Assembly (NCBI GenBank): GCA_027069135.1
Contig: JALXFE010000318.1
Coordinates: forward strand, 1-53,640
Direction of reading: 5' to 3'
Length of the DNA: 53,640 nucleotides
Source: Thermoanaerobaculia bacterium
Lineage (GTDB): Bacteria > Acidobacteriota > Thermoanaerobaculia > Multivoradales > JAHZIX01
Position 1 is the first letter of the stretch; each line of letters starts with the position of its first letter. Made by a program: the position numbers and the translations under genes. The notes under the pieces were generated by a model. It did not search any database, had not been told where the DNA came from, and saw nothing but the letters and a program-made list of their open reading frames with translations. Shown here in pieces: positions 33,421 through 42,376 of this stretch.

Positions 33421-34634
33421 GACCCGCCGGACCTCCGGCACCGCTGGCGCAGAATCCGTTCGCAAACCTCTCGGACCGCCCCGCGGCCGCCGACTTGACG
33501 GGTCACCCGGTCCACAGATTCCACAACCTCCGGCCGGGCGTCGGCGACGGCGAAGGGCCAACCGACCCAGGAGAGGCAGGGAAGATCGTTGACGTCGTTG
33601 CCCACGTAGGCAATCTGGCCGGCGGTGAGCCCTCGCTCTTGGGCGAGCTCTCGCAGCTTCGGCAATTTGGTGTCGTAGCCTTGATGGCAGAGGATCCCGA
33701 GCTTCCTGCAGCGAGCGGCGACGACGGGGTTCTTCTCCTTGGAGAGCACCGCCACCTCGACTCCGGCCTGGCGGAGCCTCTCGATGCCGAGGCCGTCTCC
33801 CCGATGGCAGAAGACCGCCTCTTTTCCGTCCTGGTCGACGAGAACCCGGTCGTCGGTCAAGACGCCGTCGAAATCGAGCACCAGAAGCTCCACGTCGCCT
33901 AGGCCCTCTTCGGTTTCCAGGATCTGGGCCGGGGTCCCGCCTCTCAGGGCCAGGAGTCTTTCCATCAAGTCGAGATCTTCCGGTTCATCGACCTGAAAAG
34001 AGTCCAGCGGATCCATCCGGTGGACCGCCACCTTGCCCCCTAAGCGATTGTCGAAGCGCTCCAGGATTTCGGGTTTGAAGATGTAGATGGAGCCGTTCTC
34101 GAGCAGGTCTTCGCCGATGTCCTGGCGCCGTGGCCGCTGGCGGTGATCGTAGGTGAGAGCTCTTAAATCCGTGCCCTGGCGACGCCATACGAAGCCGTGG
34201 ACGCTAGAGGCGGAAAACAGGGAGTCTGCCCCCTCCTGCTCCAGGGTCTCAAGGGCCCTTTGGATCTCGTCCGGTCCGCGTAGCGGCGAGGTGGCCTGAA
34301 GGAAGACCACCAGGCTCGGAACGTAATTCTCTCGGCAACGAAGCTCGTCCAGGGCATGGCGAAGGGCCGATTCGGAGCTGGCACTATCCCCCGAGATCTC
34401 CGCTGGCCGCTCGATCACCTCGGCCCCTTCTTTGCGGGCCAACTCGGCGATGGCGGGCGAGTCGGTGGAGACCACGATCCGGGTCACCGCCGTCGTCGCC
34501 GCAGCCTGACGCAGGCTCCAGGCCAAGAGAGGAATCCCCCCCAGGAGCTTCAGGTTCTTACCCGGGATCCCCTTGGAACCGCCCCGAGCAGGGATCAGGA
34601 CGAGGATCTCTTGCCGGTCTTCGATCTCGCTCAT
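33417..34634 (-). CDS. CMP-nonulosonate synthetase fused to KdsC-like phosphatase
   Basis: A 405-residue two-domain protein; ATG 34634 overlaps the upstream stop. Residues about 8-235 are a NeuA-type cytidylyltransferase: LIPARGGSKGIPGKNL, VVSTDSPAIAE, FLQATSPLRGPDEI and VDEPEDLDLMERLL. Residues about 245-400 are a KdsC-type HAD phosphatase: LDFDGVLTDDRV (motif I), CHRGDGLGIERL and YVGNDVNDLPCLS (motif IV). NeuA activates the acid to a CMP sugar; the phosphatase would dephosphorylate the 9-phosphate (or 8-phosphate) intermediate. Such fusions are known for some sialic- and legionaminic-type pathways. Confidence 0.9.
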   Translation of the reverse strand: MSEIEDRQEILVLIPARGGSKGIPGKNLKLLGGIPLLAWSLRQAAATTAVTRIVVSTDSPAIAELARKEGAEVIERPAEISGDSASSESALRHALDELRCRENYVPSLVVFLQATSPLRGPDEIQRALETLEQEGADSLFSASSVHGFVWRRQGTDLRALTYDHRQRPRRQDIGEDLLENGSIYIFKPEILERFDNRLGGKVAVHRMDPLDSFQVDEPEDLDLMERLLALRGGTPAQILETEEGLGDVELLVLDFDGVLTDDRVLVDQDGKEAVFCHRGDGLGIERLRQAGVEVAVLSKEKNPVVAARCRKLGILCHQGYDTKLPKLRELAQERGLTAGQIAYVGNDVNDLPCLSWVGWPFAVADARPEVVESVDRVTRQVGGRGAVREVCERILRQRCRRSGGS

Positions 34635-35332
34635 CCTTTTCCCCGGCTCAGAAGTCGTTGGATTCTTATTGAGGTGCGGTTGATCCTTCGAACCGCCGGG
34701 TAGACCCAACGGTCTCGTAGGGAAGGCTCGAAGACCAGGAGGTGGTAGGGCTTGTTCTCGCAGGCGACGCCCTCGACCTCTTGAGAGCGCAGGGTCTTCT
34801 TCAGGGATTGGCTCTTGAAGGTCAGATGGGGCCGGTGACCGTACCATTCCTCGAGGAGTCGGCGCTGAAAGATTCGACCCCCTTCGACCAGGACCACGGC
34901 ACCGGTCTCGAGGCTACCGGACACATCCTGGATCCCGAGATCGTTCCCAAGATCGCCCCCTCCGTCGACCACCAGCAGATCGAAAGTTTCCCCCCGGGCG
35001 CGCAGCTCCTCGGTATTGGGAACCACCCGGTAGGCCCCGTCGAAGTCGGCCAGATTCTTGGATAGCTGCTCCAGGCAGAAGGGGTGGCTCTCGACGGTTA
35101 CCAGGGAGAACCCCGGTACCGCCGTCAAGCCATTGCGCCGGGCGGTGCAGAGGATCGTATAAGTGAGGGTGCCGATGCCGCCCCCCAACTCCAGGATGCG
35201 CCGAGGGCGATACCGTCCCAGGACCTCTATGAGGCCGGCGATGGCGTGCTCTGAGGCGATGCCGACCACCCCGTCGAGGGAGGCGCCGGGAAGGGCCGCG
35301 AAACGTTGCCAGATCCGGCGAGCTTCTTTCAT
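34631..35332 (-). CDS. Class I SAM methyltransferase-like protein
   Basis: A 233-residue protein from ATG 35332, which overlaps the upstream stop. It has RRILELGGGIGTLTYTIL as SAM loop, LVTVESHPFCLEQL as the acidic strand-two end and FDLLVVDGGGDLGNDL in the active-site region, the VDGG form seen in Methyltransf_24/O-methyltransferase-like proteins. The basic C-terminus (RRINRTSIRIQRLL) could touch the membrane. The glycan target is unknown. Confidence 0.7.
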   Translation of the reverse strand: MKEARRIWQRFAALPGASLDGVVGIASEHAIAGLIEVLGRYRPRRILELGGGIGTLTYTILCTARRNGLTAVPGFSLVTVESHPFCLEQLSKNLADFDGAYRVVPNTEELRARGETFDLLVVDGGGDLGNDLGIQDVSGSLETGAVVLVEGGRIFQRRLLEEWYGHRPHLTFKSQSLKKTLRSQEVEGVACENKPYHLLVFEPSLRDRWVYPAVRRINRTSIRIQRLLSRGKG

Positions 35333-36399
35333 GGTCCCAGGGCTCCTGGCGGTGAGTCGGTGGAGATCTTGGAGGCCCATCCGAAAGCCTCGAGCCATTG
35401 ACGCCAATAGCCCCGGTTCCTCAGCAGACTGGGCTGAACCCGAAGGGCCCTGAGGAGGGGGCTCGTGGCCTTCAACGACGCTCCCTGAGCCTGCGCCAAC
35501 TTCAGGTATCCCCGAGCTTGCCAGTAGCGGGCGTATCGCTGACGCCGTCGCTGTGTTTCGGCATCCTCTTCGGGGGAGCTTCCCATTCTATGAAGATCTG
35601 CCATCTCCCGGCAGAAGGGTAGGATCACAGACACGCTTTTTGAGTCCTCATGGCGTCTGAAGAGAGCGTAAGTTTGAGCCGAGGTGATGATTGGAAACTC
35701 CCGGCAGACCCGGTAGAGAAGCTCCCGGTCCATGACGTAGACCAACTCCCGGCGCACCGACCGCCCGACTGTATCCAAGGCCCGTCGATCATAGAAGGTG
35801 GCGACCTGGTGGAGCCGCCAAGACGAGGGGTGGGCCAAGGCCAGATCCGTCGGGGTCGCCGCCGGCGAGCGTGCTGGGATCGCTTGAGAGGCGGGCCGGG
35901 AAAGTTCGTCCAGGAAGCGGAAGGCACCGACCACGGCGCCACAGCCGGGATTTTCCAACCAGCGGCGGGCCGCGTCGAAGAAGGTGCCGGGAAGGTAGAC
36001 GTCGTCACTGCCAAAGAAGGTGAGGAGATCCCCCGTGGCCCGATCGAATCCCTTGTTGATGGCGTCGCTCTGGCCCTCGTCCTTCTCGCTGACCCAGAAA
36101 TCGATCTCGTGGTCGTAGCGATTCAAGATGTCGACGGATGCATCGCTGCTGCCGCCGTCGATGACGAGAAGCTCCAGGTTGGGATACCCCTGGAGAAGAA
36201 TCGAACGCAGGGTCTCCTCCAAGAAGCCCCCCTGGTTGAAACTGGGCACGACGACGCTGATTCGCGGCCACGCCCCGCCGGGAGGCCGTGCCGGCGGCTC
36301 TTGTGGATCGAAGTCCCAAGGCCAGCCCAAGTCGGTGTCTTGGGCGGGATCCGAAGGGAGAGCCGGGATCCCGGAGGTGGGAGGGGATTCGCCGCTCAC
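35329..36399 (-). CDS. GT2 glycosyltransferase
   Basis: A 356-residue GT-A enzyme from GTG 36399, which overlaps the upstream stop (GTGA). ISVVVPSFNQGGFLEETL, LLVIDGGSSDASVDIL, KDEGQSDAINKGFDRATGDL and FFGSDDVYLPGTF (DD metal site) are classic GT2 motifs. The frame can be extended to 36912 but that stretch is inside the preceding gene and is rejected. Confidence 0.88.
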   Translation of the reverse strand: MSGESPPTSGIPALPSDPAQDTDLGWPWDFDPQEPPARPPGGAWPRISVVVPSFNQGGFLEETLRSILLQGYPNLELLVIDGGSSDASVDILNRYDHEIDFWVSEKDEGQSDAINKGFDRATGDLLTFFGSDDVYLPGTFFDAARRWLENPGCGAVVGAFRFLDELSRPASQAIPARSPAATPTDLALAHPSSWRLHQVATFYDRRALDTVGRSVRRELVYVMDRELLYRVCREFPIITSAQTYALFRRHEDSKSVSVILPFCREMADLHRMGSSPEEDAETQRRRQRYARYWQARGYLKLAQAQGASLKATSPLLRALRVQPSLLRNRGYWRQWLEAFGWASKISTDSPPGALGP

Positions 36400-37247
36400 G
36401 CCGAGCCTCCCGTGGCGGAGGAATGGGTTGGTGGAAGGAGATGAGGCTCCCAAAACCGGCGGTCGTAGCGCCACCAGCCATGGCAGCCGAAGGGCAGCGC
36501 GGAGCCGTTGCGTAGAAAGCACTCGCTCGGGGCTACCTCGAAGGAAAAGCCCAGGGCTTCCCGTGGTGAGGCGATGCGGAATCCCGGATCGAAGAGGGAC
36601 GCCCGATCCGCCCAGAAATGGTCTTCGCCGAGGGAGTAATGAGCGCCGTACCATCGGACTCCTCGGCGGGCTTCCCCATGAATCCGAACCCGGCGCCGCC
36701 AGCGTCGCAGGGTCGGGAGGTCCTCGAGATCCGGCGGTGGAGACTTCAAGGCATCGAGCCAGGAAGGTCGACGAGGGGTGGTCAGGACCGACAGGAAGCG
36801 CGCCACCCGCCGCAAGGAGAGGCCACCGTTGCCGACCCGACTGAAGCCCAGCTCGGGCCGCTCCTGGTCCCGCCACCAGGGGGCCCCGAGATAGTCGAAG
36901 CCGGCGGCGCACCAGGGGGCGATGTGGTGAGAGAACACCAGGGCATCCAACTGGTAGATGAGGAGAAACTCCCAGGCCTCGAAACGCCGGTAGAAGGCTT
37001 CACTCAGGAGCAGGCGGCTGTAGGTGTCCACACTCTCGAAGAACTCATCCGGAAATCGTTCCGTCGGCACTTCCGGCAGGGGGTTGTCAAGACTCTCCGG
37101 CAGAAAGAGGCGAATCTCGAGACGGCCCAGGAAATGTTGCAGGTGCTGCCAGGAGATGAGCTCTTCCGCAGCGAGTCGGGACCGGTAGACGGGAACTGCG
37201 ATGACGACGGAAGGGGCGGTGGCCGCCTCCGCCGGCTCGCCGGTCAT
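36396..37247 (-). CDS. DUF5672-like putative glycosyltransferase
   Basis: A 283-residue protein. LLIYQLDALVFSH, FDYLGAPWW and SRVGNGGLSLRRVARF, followed by EDHFWAD and SFEVAPSECF, match DUF5672 proteins, which are predicted glycosyltransferases. The invariant-looking acidic residues are in QLDAL and GEDHF. ATG 37247 (GGGAG 9 bases upstream) is chosen; ATG 37256 is close and possible, and 37337 would overlap the previous gene by 65 bases. No function is proven for the family. Confidence 0.7.
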   Translation of the reverse strand: MTGEPAEAATAPSVVIAVPVYRSRLAAEELISWQHLQHFLGRLEIRLFLPESLDNPLPEVPTERFPDEFFESVDTYSRLLLSEAFYRRFEAWEFLLIYQLDALVFSHHIAPWCAAGFDYLGAPWWRDQERPELGFSRVGNGGLSLRRVARFLSVLTTPRRPSWLDALKSPPPDLEDLPTLRRWRRRVRIHGEARRGVRWYGAHYSLGEDHFWADRASLFDPGFRIASPREALGFSFEVAPSECFLRNGSALPFGCHGWWRYDRRFWEPHLLPPTHSSATGGSA

Positions 37248-37272
37248 CGATCCCATCTCCCGGGAGGCCGGC

Positions 37273-38298
37273 TCATGGAGACACCGCTCTTTGCTCCGGT
37301 GCCCCTTGTCCCGGTGCAGAGGTTTCGATCTGGCCATGCTCGATCTCGTGTATCAGTTCGAGATCCGAGACCACGTATTGGGATCGGCCCCTAAAACGCT
37401 TGATCAGAGCTTGGGGCAGCCGTGCCAGGCTCATGAAGATTCCATCGGCGGTGGCGCGGTTTCCGCTGAGGAAAGCCCGCAGCCAGCGTACCGGGAGCAG
37501 GAAGAGAAACCCCAATAGCTGCGCGAAAGAACCCGTATCTTTGAGGTTGAAGAGAACCTGATTGCGGCTGATGATCTTCGCCCAACGATCCTTAGAGCCT
37601 TGTTTGCTGAGGGTCGCCGCCCGCCGGTGGATCATCACACTGGCGGGTTCGTAGATGACCTTCCAGCCGCGTTTCCAGGCCCGGTAGGAGAGATCCACCT
37701 CCTCGTAGTACGCCGGCCGGAAGAGGGGATCGAAACCCTCCAGATCCAGAAACATCGAGCGGCGAAAGGCGGCGGCACCGCCCGCGGCGTAGAACGTGTA
37801 GCAGGGCTTCGGGTCGTCGAAAGTGCGGTGTAGAGAAGACCACAGATTCTTGAGCACCAGCCGGGATCGAGCCGTGATCACGGTTTCCCGATCCCAATCG
37901 AAGACCCGGGCGGTCACAGCAAAGACTTCCGGTCGGTCGAAGTACTTGAGGAGGGGAGCGATAAAGTCTTCGTCGAAAGTCATGTCGTTGTTGAGGATGA
38001 CGACCACTTCCTCGGACCGTTTGGCAACCTCCGCGTTGAGCGAGAAGAGGTAGTCGTTGCGCTCGGCCAGCACCGCCTCGACCTCCGGGAAATCTTGCTG
38101 GAGGTACTCGAGGTCGGCTTCTGTGCTCTGGTTGTCGACCACAACGACCGGACAGGGAACTCCCAGGGCCTTGGCTGCGGCGAGGGCAGAAGGCACGCTC
38201 TCTTCGAGAAGCTCCTGACCGTTGTAATTCAGAATCATTAAACAGCAGGAGGGGAGACTTCCCGCCGGGGACGGGGGAGAGGAGGGCGCGGAGGTCAT
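37273..38298 (-). CDS. GT2 rhamnosyltransferase-like glycosyltransferase
   Basis: A 341-residue protein. CCLMILNYNGQELLEES, VVVVDNQSTEADLEYL, VVVILNNDMTFDEDFI (NND metal site), FYAAGGAAAFRRSMF and GFDPLFRPAYYEEVDLSYRAWKRGW follow the WcaA/rhamnosyltransferase-like order. It ends in a mildly hydrophobic, basic region that may sit at the membrane. It overlaps the upstream SDR gene by 4 bases. Confidence 0.9.
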   Translation of the reverse strand: MTSAPSSPPSPAGSLPSCCLMILNYNGQELLEESVPSALAAAKALGVPCPVVVVDNQSTEADLEYLQQDFPEVEAVLAERNDYLFSLNAEVAKRSEEVVVILNNDMTFDEDFIAPLLKYFDRPEVFAVTARVFDWDRETVITARSRLVLKNLWSSLHRTFDDPKPCYTFYAAGGAAAFRRSMFLDLEGFDPLFRPAYYEEVDLSYRAWKRGWKVIYEPASVMIHRRAATLSKQGSKDRWAKIISRNQVLFNLKDTGSFAQLLGFLFLLPVRWLRAFLSGNRATADGIFMSLARLPQALIKRFRGRSQYVVSDLELIHEIEHGQIETSAPGQGAPEQRAVSP

Positions 38299-39170
38299 GA
38301 TTTCCGGTTCGCCTCTCGCGTCGCCTCATGCTCGGCCTGCCAGCGGCGCAGACCCACGAGCATCTCCCGAACCGGCGGCACGATGACGCCGGCCTCCCGA
38401 AGCTTGCTCCCGTCGAGGCTGCGGTCGATGCGGGGCTCATCCATCGCCTCGATGGTGACGTCTCGCTTTTCGAAGATCTCTGCGATCCACCGCAGCAGAG
38501 TGTCTTTGTCCACAGCCTCGCCGGAGCCGTGAAGGAGACCCGTAACGTCCCGCCGCAGTGCCAGGTCGTTGAGGACGATGGCCAGCCGATCCGCTGTCAG
38601 TCCGGACCAAATGGCCCGCCGGAAGCCTCCCACGGAGCCCTTCTGGGCCAGAAACCAGGCCAGCAGGCCGCGCTCAGTCCTGGGCTCGAAGCCGATAAAC
38701 GAGGTGCGGACCGTCAGGTGGGGATCGGTGACGACTTCCCCGAGGAGCTTGCTGCGACCGTAGAGATCCTCCGGGTCCGCTAGATCCGTCTCCCGGTACT
38801 TTCCCCGGCGGCCGGAAAATACGCAATCCGTGCTGACCTGGAGGAGGCGCCCCTCGTGCTCCCCGAGGGTCTCGGCCAGAAAGTGGGGCAGCGCCGCGTT
38901 GACGGTGATGGCCTCGAGAGGGTCATGGCAGACGCTCTTGACGATCCCTGCGCAGTTGATGACGGTCTCTGGCCGTAGCTCTTCCAGCAGACTCTTGGTG
39001 GCGGAGAAGTCCCTCAGATCTAGGCGGTGGAGGCCGTCCATCCCTTCGAGGGCCGAAGGCAGGGTGCGGTAGGTGCCGCGAACACTCTCGCTATGGCGTC
39101 GTCGGGCCTCCAAGAAGGTCGGGTAGCCCAACAATCCGCTGGCTCCCAGGACGAGGATCCGAGTCGTCAT
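38295..39170 (-). CDS. RmlD-like SDR sugar-nucleotide reductase
   Basis: A 291-residue short-chain dehydrogenase: NAD(P) loop RILVLGASGLLGYP, INCAGIVKSV, LLQVSTDCVFSGRRGKY and YGRSKLLGE (Y-x3-K catalytic pair). It matches dTDP-4-dehydrorhamnose reductase (RmlD) and the WbjC/FnlB class of keto-sugar reductases, but lacks the C-terminal cupin of full-length WbjC. The dehydratase gene lies 6 bases upstream, so the two probably act in sequence. Confidence 0.85.
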   Translation of the reverse strand: MTTRILVLGASGLLGYPTFLEARRRHSESVRGTYRTLPSALEGMDGLHRLDLRDFSATKSLLEELRPETVINCAGIVKSVCHDPLEAITVNAALPHFLAETLGEHEGRLLQVSTDCVFSGRRGKYRETDLADPEDLYGRSKLLGEVVTDPHLTVRTSFIGFEPRTERGLLAWFLAQKGSVGGFRRAIWSGLTADRLAIVLNDLALRRDVTGLLHGSGEAVDKDTLLRWIAEIFEKRDVTIEAMDEPRIDRSLDGSKLREAGVIVPPVREMLVGLRRWQAEHEATREANRKS

Positions 39171-39176
39171 GGAGCT

Positions 39177-40217
39177 TTATTCTCCCCTCGCGGATGTGGG
39201 CTCCGCCGGAGGAAGACAGTCCTCTTTTCGGAGTAAGTCGAGGATTTCGTCTTTGCTCAGCGGGCGAGCGCCGTCACTGGCCAAGCTCTCTTCCGCTTGG
39301 GCGGGGGCGAAGAGCTCCTGGCCGGAAACGTAGCGGCGAATCGTCCAGAAGCCTTCGTCCCGTGTGGACCGCCGAATCTCCTCGCTGGAGATCAACGTCT
39401 CGTGGAGCTTCTCGCCGGGGCGGATGCCGATTTCTTCGACCGTGACCGCCTCCCCGGCGGCCTCGGCCATCACCTGCGCCACCTGCCAGATCTTGAAGGC
39501 TGGTAGATCGAGAACGAAGGTTTCCCCTTCCCTGCTATGAGCGAAGGCGTGCATGACCAGGTCGACGGAATCGTCCAGAGTCAGCACGAAGCGGGTCATC
39601 CGCCGATCCGTGACTGGAAGGCTCTTGGCGCCGGCTTCAAGGAGTTGGCGAAAATACGGCACGACGGACCCTTTCGAAGCCAGGACGTTGCCGTAGCGAA
39701 CGATGCCGACGCGCATCCCCTTGCCGGCGAAGGATCCCACCACCCGTTCGTGAAGGGCCTTGCTCATACCCATGACATTGACCGGCTCCACGGCCTTATC
39801 CGTGGACAGGGAGATCAGGGCCTTTACACCGCACTCCAGTGCCGCCTGGCAGACCCGATGGGTGCCGACGACGTTGGTGTTGACGGCCTCCATGGGATGT
39901 TCTTCCGAGAAGTGCACGTGTTTGATGGCGGCGGCATTGAAGACGAAGTCGACGTCCCTCAAGACGACCCGGAGGCGGTCCAAATCCCGCACGTCCCCGA
40001 GGATGCACCTCAGGCGGGGGTCGGAGATCTCCCGTTGCAGAGCGACGTGTTTTTGTTCATCACGGCTATAGACCTGGACCTGGGCCGCTTCGGTATTCCC
40101 CAGGCAGGTGCGAACGAAGGTGCGTCCAAAGGAGCCGGTACCTCCCGTGATCAATAACTTCTTGCCTTCGACGAGCTGTCGAAATGCGCTCAGACTCTCG
40201 GTTCTCGAGTCGGTCAT
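39177..40217 (-). CDS. CapE/WbjB-like UDP-sugar 4,6-dehydratase (SDR)
   Basis: A 346-residue SDR: KKLLITGGTGSFGRTFV, YSRDEQKHVALQ, LGDVRDLDRL, FNAAAIKHVHFSEEHPMEAVNTNV and ISLSTDKAVEPVNVMGMSKALHE with the M-x3-K form of the catalytic pair used by FlaA1/WbjB enzymes in place of Y-x3-K. The likely reaction is 4,6-dehydration (perhaps with 5-epimerisation) of UDP-GlcNAc to a keto sugar for the reductase next to it and the aminotransferase at 8466-9686. It lacks the membrane half present in CapD; that half is found fused to the phosphoglycosyl transferase at 6923-8458. Confidence 0.88.
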   Translation of the reverse strand: MTDSRTESLSAFRQLVEGKKLLITGGTGSFGRTFVRTCLGNTEAAQVQVYSRDEQKHVALQREISDPRLRCILGDVRDLDRLRVVLRDVDFVFNAAAIKHVHFSEEHPMEAVNTNVVGTHRVCQAALECGVKALISLSTDKAVEPVNVMGMSKALHERVVGSFAGKGMRVGIVRYGNVLASKGSVVPYFRQLLEAGAKSLPVTDRRMTRFVLTLDDSVDLVMHAFAHSREGETFVLDLPAFKIWQVAQVMAEAAGEAVTVEEIGIRPGEKLHETLISSEEIRRSTRDEGFWTIRRYVSGQELFAPAQAEESLASDGARPLSKDEILDLLRKEDCLPPAEPTSARGE

Positions 40218-40283
40218 GTAGGTCTCTTGTGGAGGGTGGATGCTTTGTCGGTAAGATCCAAACTATCACGGACGCTTCCGGGC

Positions 40284-41609
40284 TCACTGTTCATCGATGC
40301 CTCCCTTCGAGGTTCGCTGAAGGACCTCGACCATCCGCCGGCTCCAACTTTGGGGCGTGGGCAGATCCGGCAGTCGGTCACGCCAGCGGGACACGGTCGC
40401 CGGATCTCGAGCCGTCTCTTCGAGGATCTTCGCCAAGGGGTCGGCGGAACCGCTGGGGAAGATCCGCCCGTTCACTCCGTCCTCGATCAGGTAGGCGTTG
40501 CCGACGGAATGAGAGGCGATGACGGGGATCCCCTGCTCCATCGCTTCCAAGGCCGCTCGCGATGCCAGATCTTCGCATCGGGAAGGCACGACACAGAGGT
40601 CCGTGCGGGCCAGAAGGCGGGAAGTCTCTGCCCCCCCGAAGCCGGCGAAGAGGCGGATCCGTTTCCCGGAGCTCGGGTGGACGGGAGGCAGCCGTACGTA
40701 CTCCGGGTTGGAAACGATCCACCACAACTCGGTACCCGGCGGAAGGTCTGCCGCCAAGAAGGCCTGAGATAGCAGATCGGCACCTTTTTCCCGGGACCAC
40801 CGGCCGAGGAAGCAGATGCGCAGCGGTCTTTCACCCGATCCGGTCCGGTTCCGAGGCGGGATTTGTTTCTCCGGAGCGAGGCTTTGGAACACGAGCTCGA
40901 TGCGTTCTTCCTCGACGCCGACCCGGCGCAGAATCTGCTGGGTCCGGGGTGTTTGGGCCACCAGGAAGCGGGCTCCGTCGACGAGAGCCGTCATGTGGTG
41001 GCGGGCCTGACGCACCGTGGCCGCAACGGTGAGGTGATCGCTGGGGGCTCGCCCCAGGGCGCCGGCGATGGTCGATCCGACCCCCGGGAGGCCGCAGAGG
41101 CCATGCCTCAAACGGCCCCGCCAGCCCTGGGAGCGCTCCAGGCAACGAACGCATTTGCCGACCCCTTCCGGACCCGAACAGAGCTGACCCTCAGCATCGA
41201 GGAGCCAGCCCTGCAAACAGAGGATCGAGTAGTCGTGGAGAAAAAGCACGTAGGGGATCTCTTCGTCCTGAGCGGCCAGGGCCACGTCCGAGAGGCCGCG
41301 CCAAGCACTCAGGACGATCACTTCCGGCCGCAGTCGGGCAAGCTCCTGACGGGCGAAGGCTCGCAACTCGGGGTTGGGCCGCCAGTCGGCGAGCCATCGG
41401 CGATCCTTCGCGGTGGGGACTCGGACCACCGACAGGGGCCGTCCGTCCGGCAAGGCGAAAGCCGGGGCCGATGCCGGGGCGGTAACACCGGTCCAGACGG
41501 TGACCTCTCGGCCCGCCTGGGCCAGAGCCTGGGTGAGGGTTCGGGTGAATTGAGCCGGTGCGTTGGCCAGCCGGGGATCCCCGAAAAAGGAAGCGATGAG
41601 CACTCCCAT
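40284..41609 (-). CDS. GT4 glycosyltransferase
   Basis: A 441-residue GT-B enzyme. ATG 41609 has AAGGA 7 bases upstream and is preferred over TTG 41615. GVLIASFFGDPRLANAPAQF, LFLHDYSILCLQGWL, a four-Cys segment (residues about 130-165) that is common in this sub-group, RICFLGRWSREKGADLL and VVPSRCEDLASRAALEAMEQGIPV are visible. Two of the Cys form C-x2-C in GKCVRCLE, suggesting a structural metal site. It is separated from the downstream dehydratase gene by 66 bases with nothing notable. Confidence 0.88.
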   Translation of the reverse strand: MGVLIASFFGDPRLANAPAQFTRTLTQALAQAGREVTVWTGVTAPASAPAFALPDGRPLSVVRVPTAKDRRWLADWRPNPELRAFARQELARLRPEVIVLSAWRGLSDVALAAQDEEIPYVLFLHDYSILCLQGWLLDAEGQLCSGPEGVGKCVRCLERSQGWRGRLRHGLCGLPGVGSTIAGALGRAPSDHLTVAATVRQARHHMTALVDGARFLVAQTPRTQQILRRVGVEEERIELVFQSLAPEKQIPPRNRTGSGERPLRICFLGRWSREKGADLLSQAFLAADLPPGTELWWIVSNPEYVRLPPVHPSSGKRIRLFAGFGGAETSRLLARTDLCVVPSRCEDLASRAALEAMEQGIPVIASHSVGNAYLIEDGVNGRIFPSGSADPLAKILEETARDPATVSRWRDRLPDLPTPQSWSRRMVEVLQRTSKGGIDEQ

Positions 41610-41611
41610 GG

Positions 41612-42376
41612 TCAATTTCCTTGACGATTTGGGCTGCCTTCGAGGACCAGGCGGGCATAGGGTCGGGCTCCCCGAGACGTCTCGAGCTTCGAAGGGAGAG
41701 CTTCTTGCCAGAGACGGAGGATCTCCTGCTCTTCGGGTCTCCGGGCATCATCGAGAAAGATCTCGGCGTCGTCGGCCAGAGCCGGTGCCAGGATCGGGAG
41801 GGCCGGCAGTCGAGCCATCGGACCAGAGACCCCCGGAGGGCCGTCCACCAGCAGCAGGTCGATGGAGTCTAACCCTAAATCCGCGGGGGATCCGAGGTCA
41901 TACCAACGCACTCGGTGCCCCAGGACTTGGTGTTCCACCAAGGGCCGGTAGAGCACCGTGACGACATCGCTCAAGCCTTCTTCTTTCACCAATCGCTGGA
42001 TGGCCCGGGCCCAGACCTCGTCGTCCTCAAGAGCCACGAGGCGGCCGCCATCAGCAGCCAGAAAGCGGCCGATGTGAAGAGTGGAGATCCCCGCACCACA
42101 CTCCACCACCGTTCGAATCGGACGTTTTGCGAAGGAGTCCCGAATCCTCAGGAGGCAACCGGCGGAGAGGGTCCAGGAGGTCCAGGGCAGCGGCCGAGAG
42201 AAGACCGGTTCCTGGAGCGTGACGAGAGAGGAGAGCTCTCCCAGTCGCGCTTCGATGCGCTTGAGCCTTCTCTCGAGCTGACGTTTCGAGTAGCGGCCAT
42301 AAGCCAGGGTCGCCACCGTGGCAGCGGCCATGGCAGCGAGTACGACCGCGAGAGCGACGAGGGTTTCACCACTCAT
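41612..42376 (-). CDS. Membrane-anchored methyltransferase-like protein
   Basis: A 254-residue protein from ATG 42376, which overlaps the upstream stop. An N-terminal membrane helix (LVALAVVLAAMAAATVATLAYG) is followed by a short coiled-coil-like stretch (KRQLERRLKRIEARLGEL). Then comes a class I methyltransferase-like fold: TVVECGAGISTLHIGRFL, LVALEDDEVWARAIQRL, SIDLLLVDGPPGVSGPM and ADDAEIFLDDARRPEE. It belongs to the FkbM/Methyltransf_24-like set by eye. The substrate is unknown. Confidence 0.7.
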   Translation of the reverse strand: MSGETLVALAVVLAAMAAATVATLAYGRYSKRQLERRLKRIEARLGELSSLVTLQEPVFSRPLPWTSWTLSAGCLLRIRDSFAKRPIRTVVECGAGISTLHIGRFLAADGGRLVALEDDEVWARAIQRLVKEEGLSDVVTVLYRPLVEHQVLGHRVRWYDLGSPADLGLDSIDLLLVDGPPGVSGPMARLPALPILAPALADDAEIFLDDARRPEEQEILRLWQEALPSKLETSRGARPYARLVLEGSPNRQGN

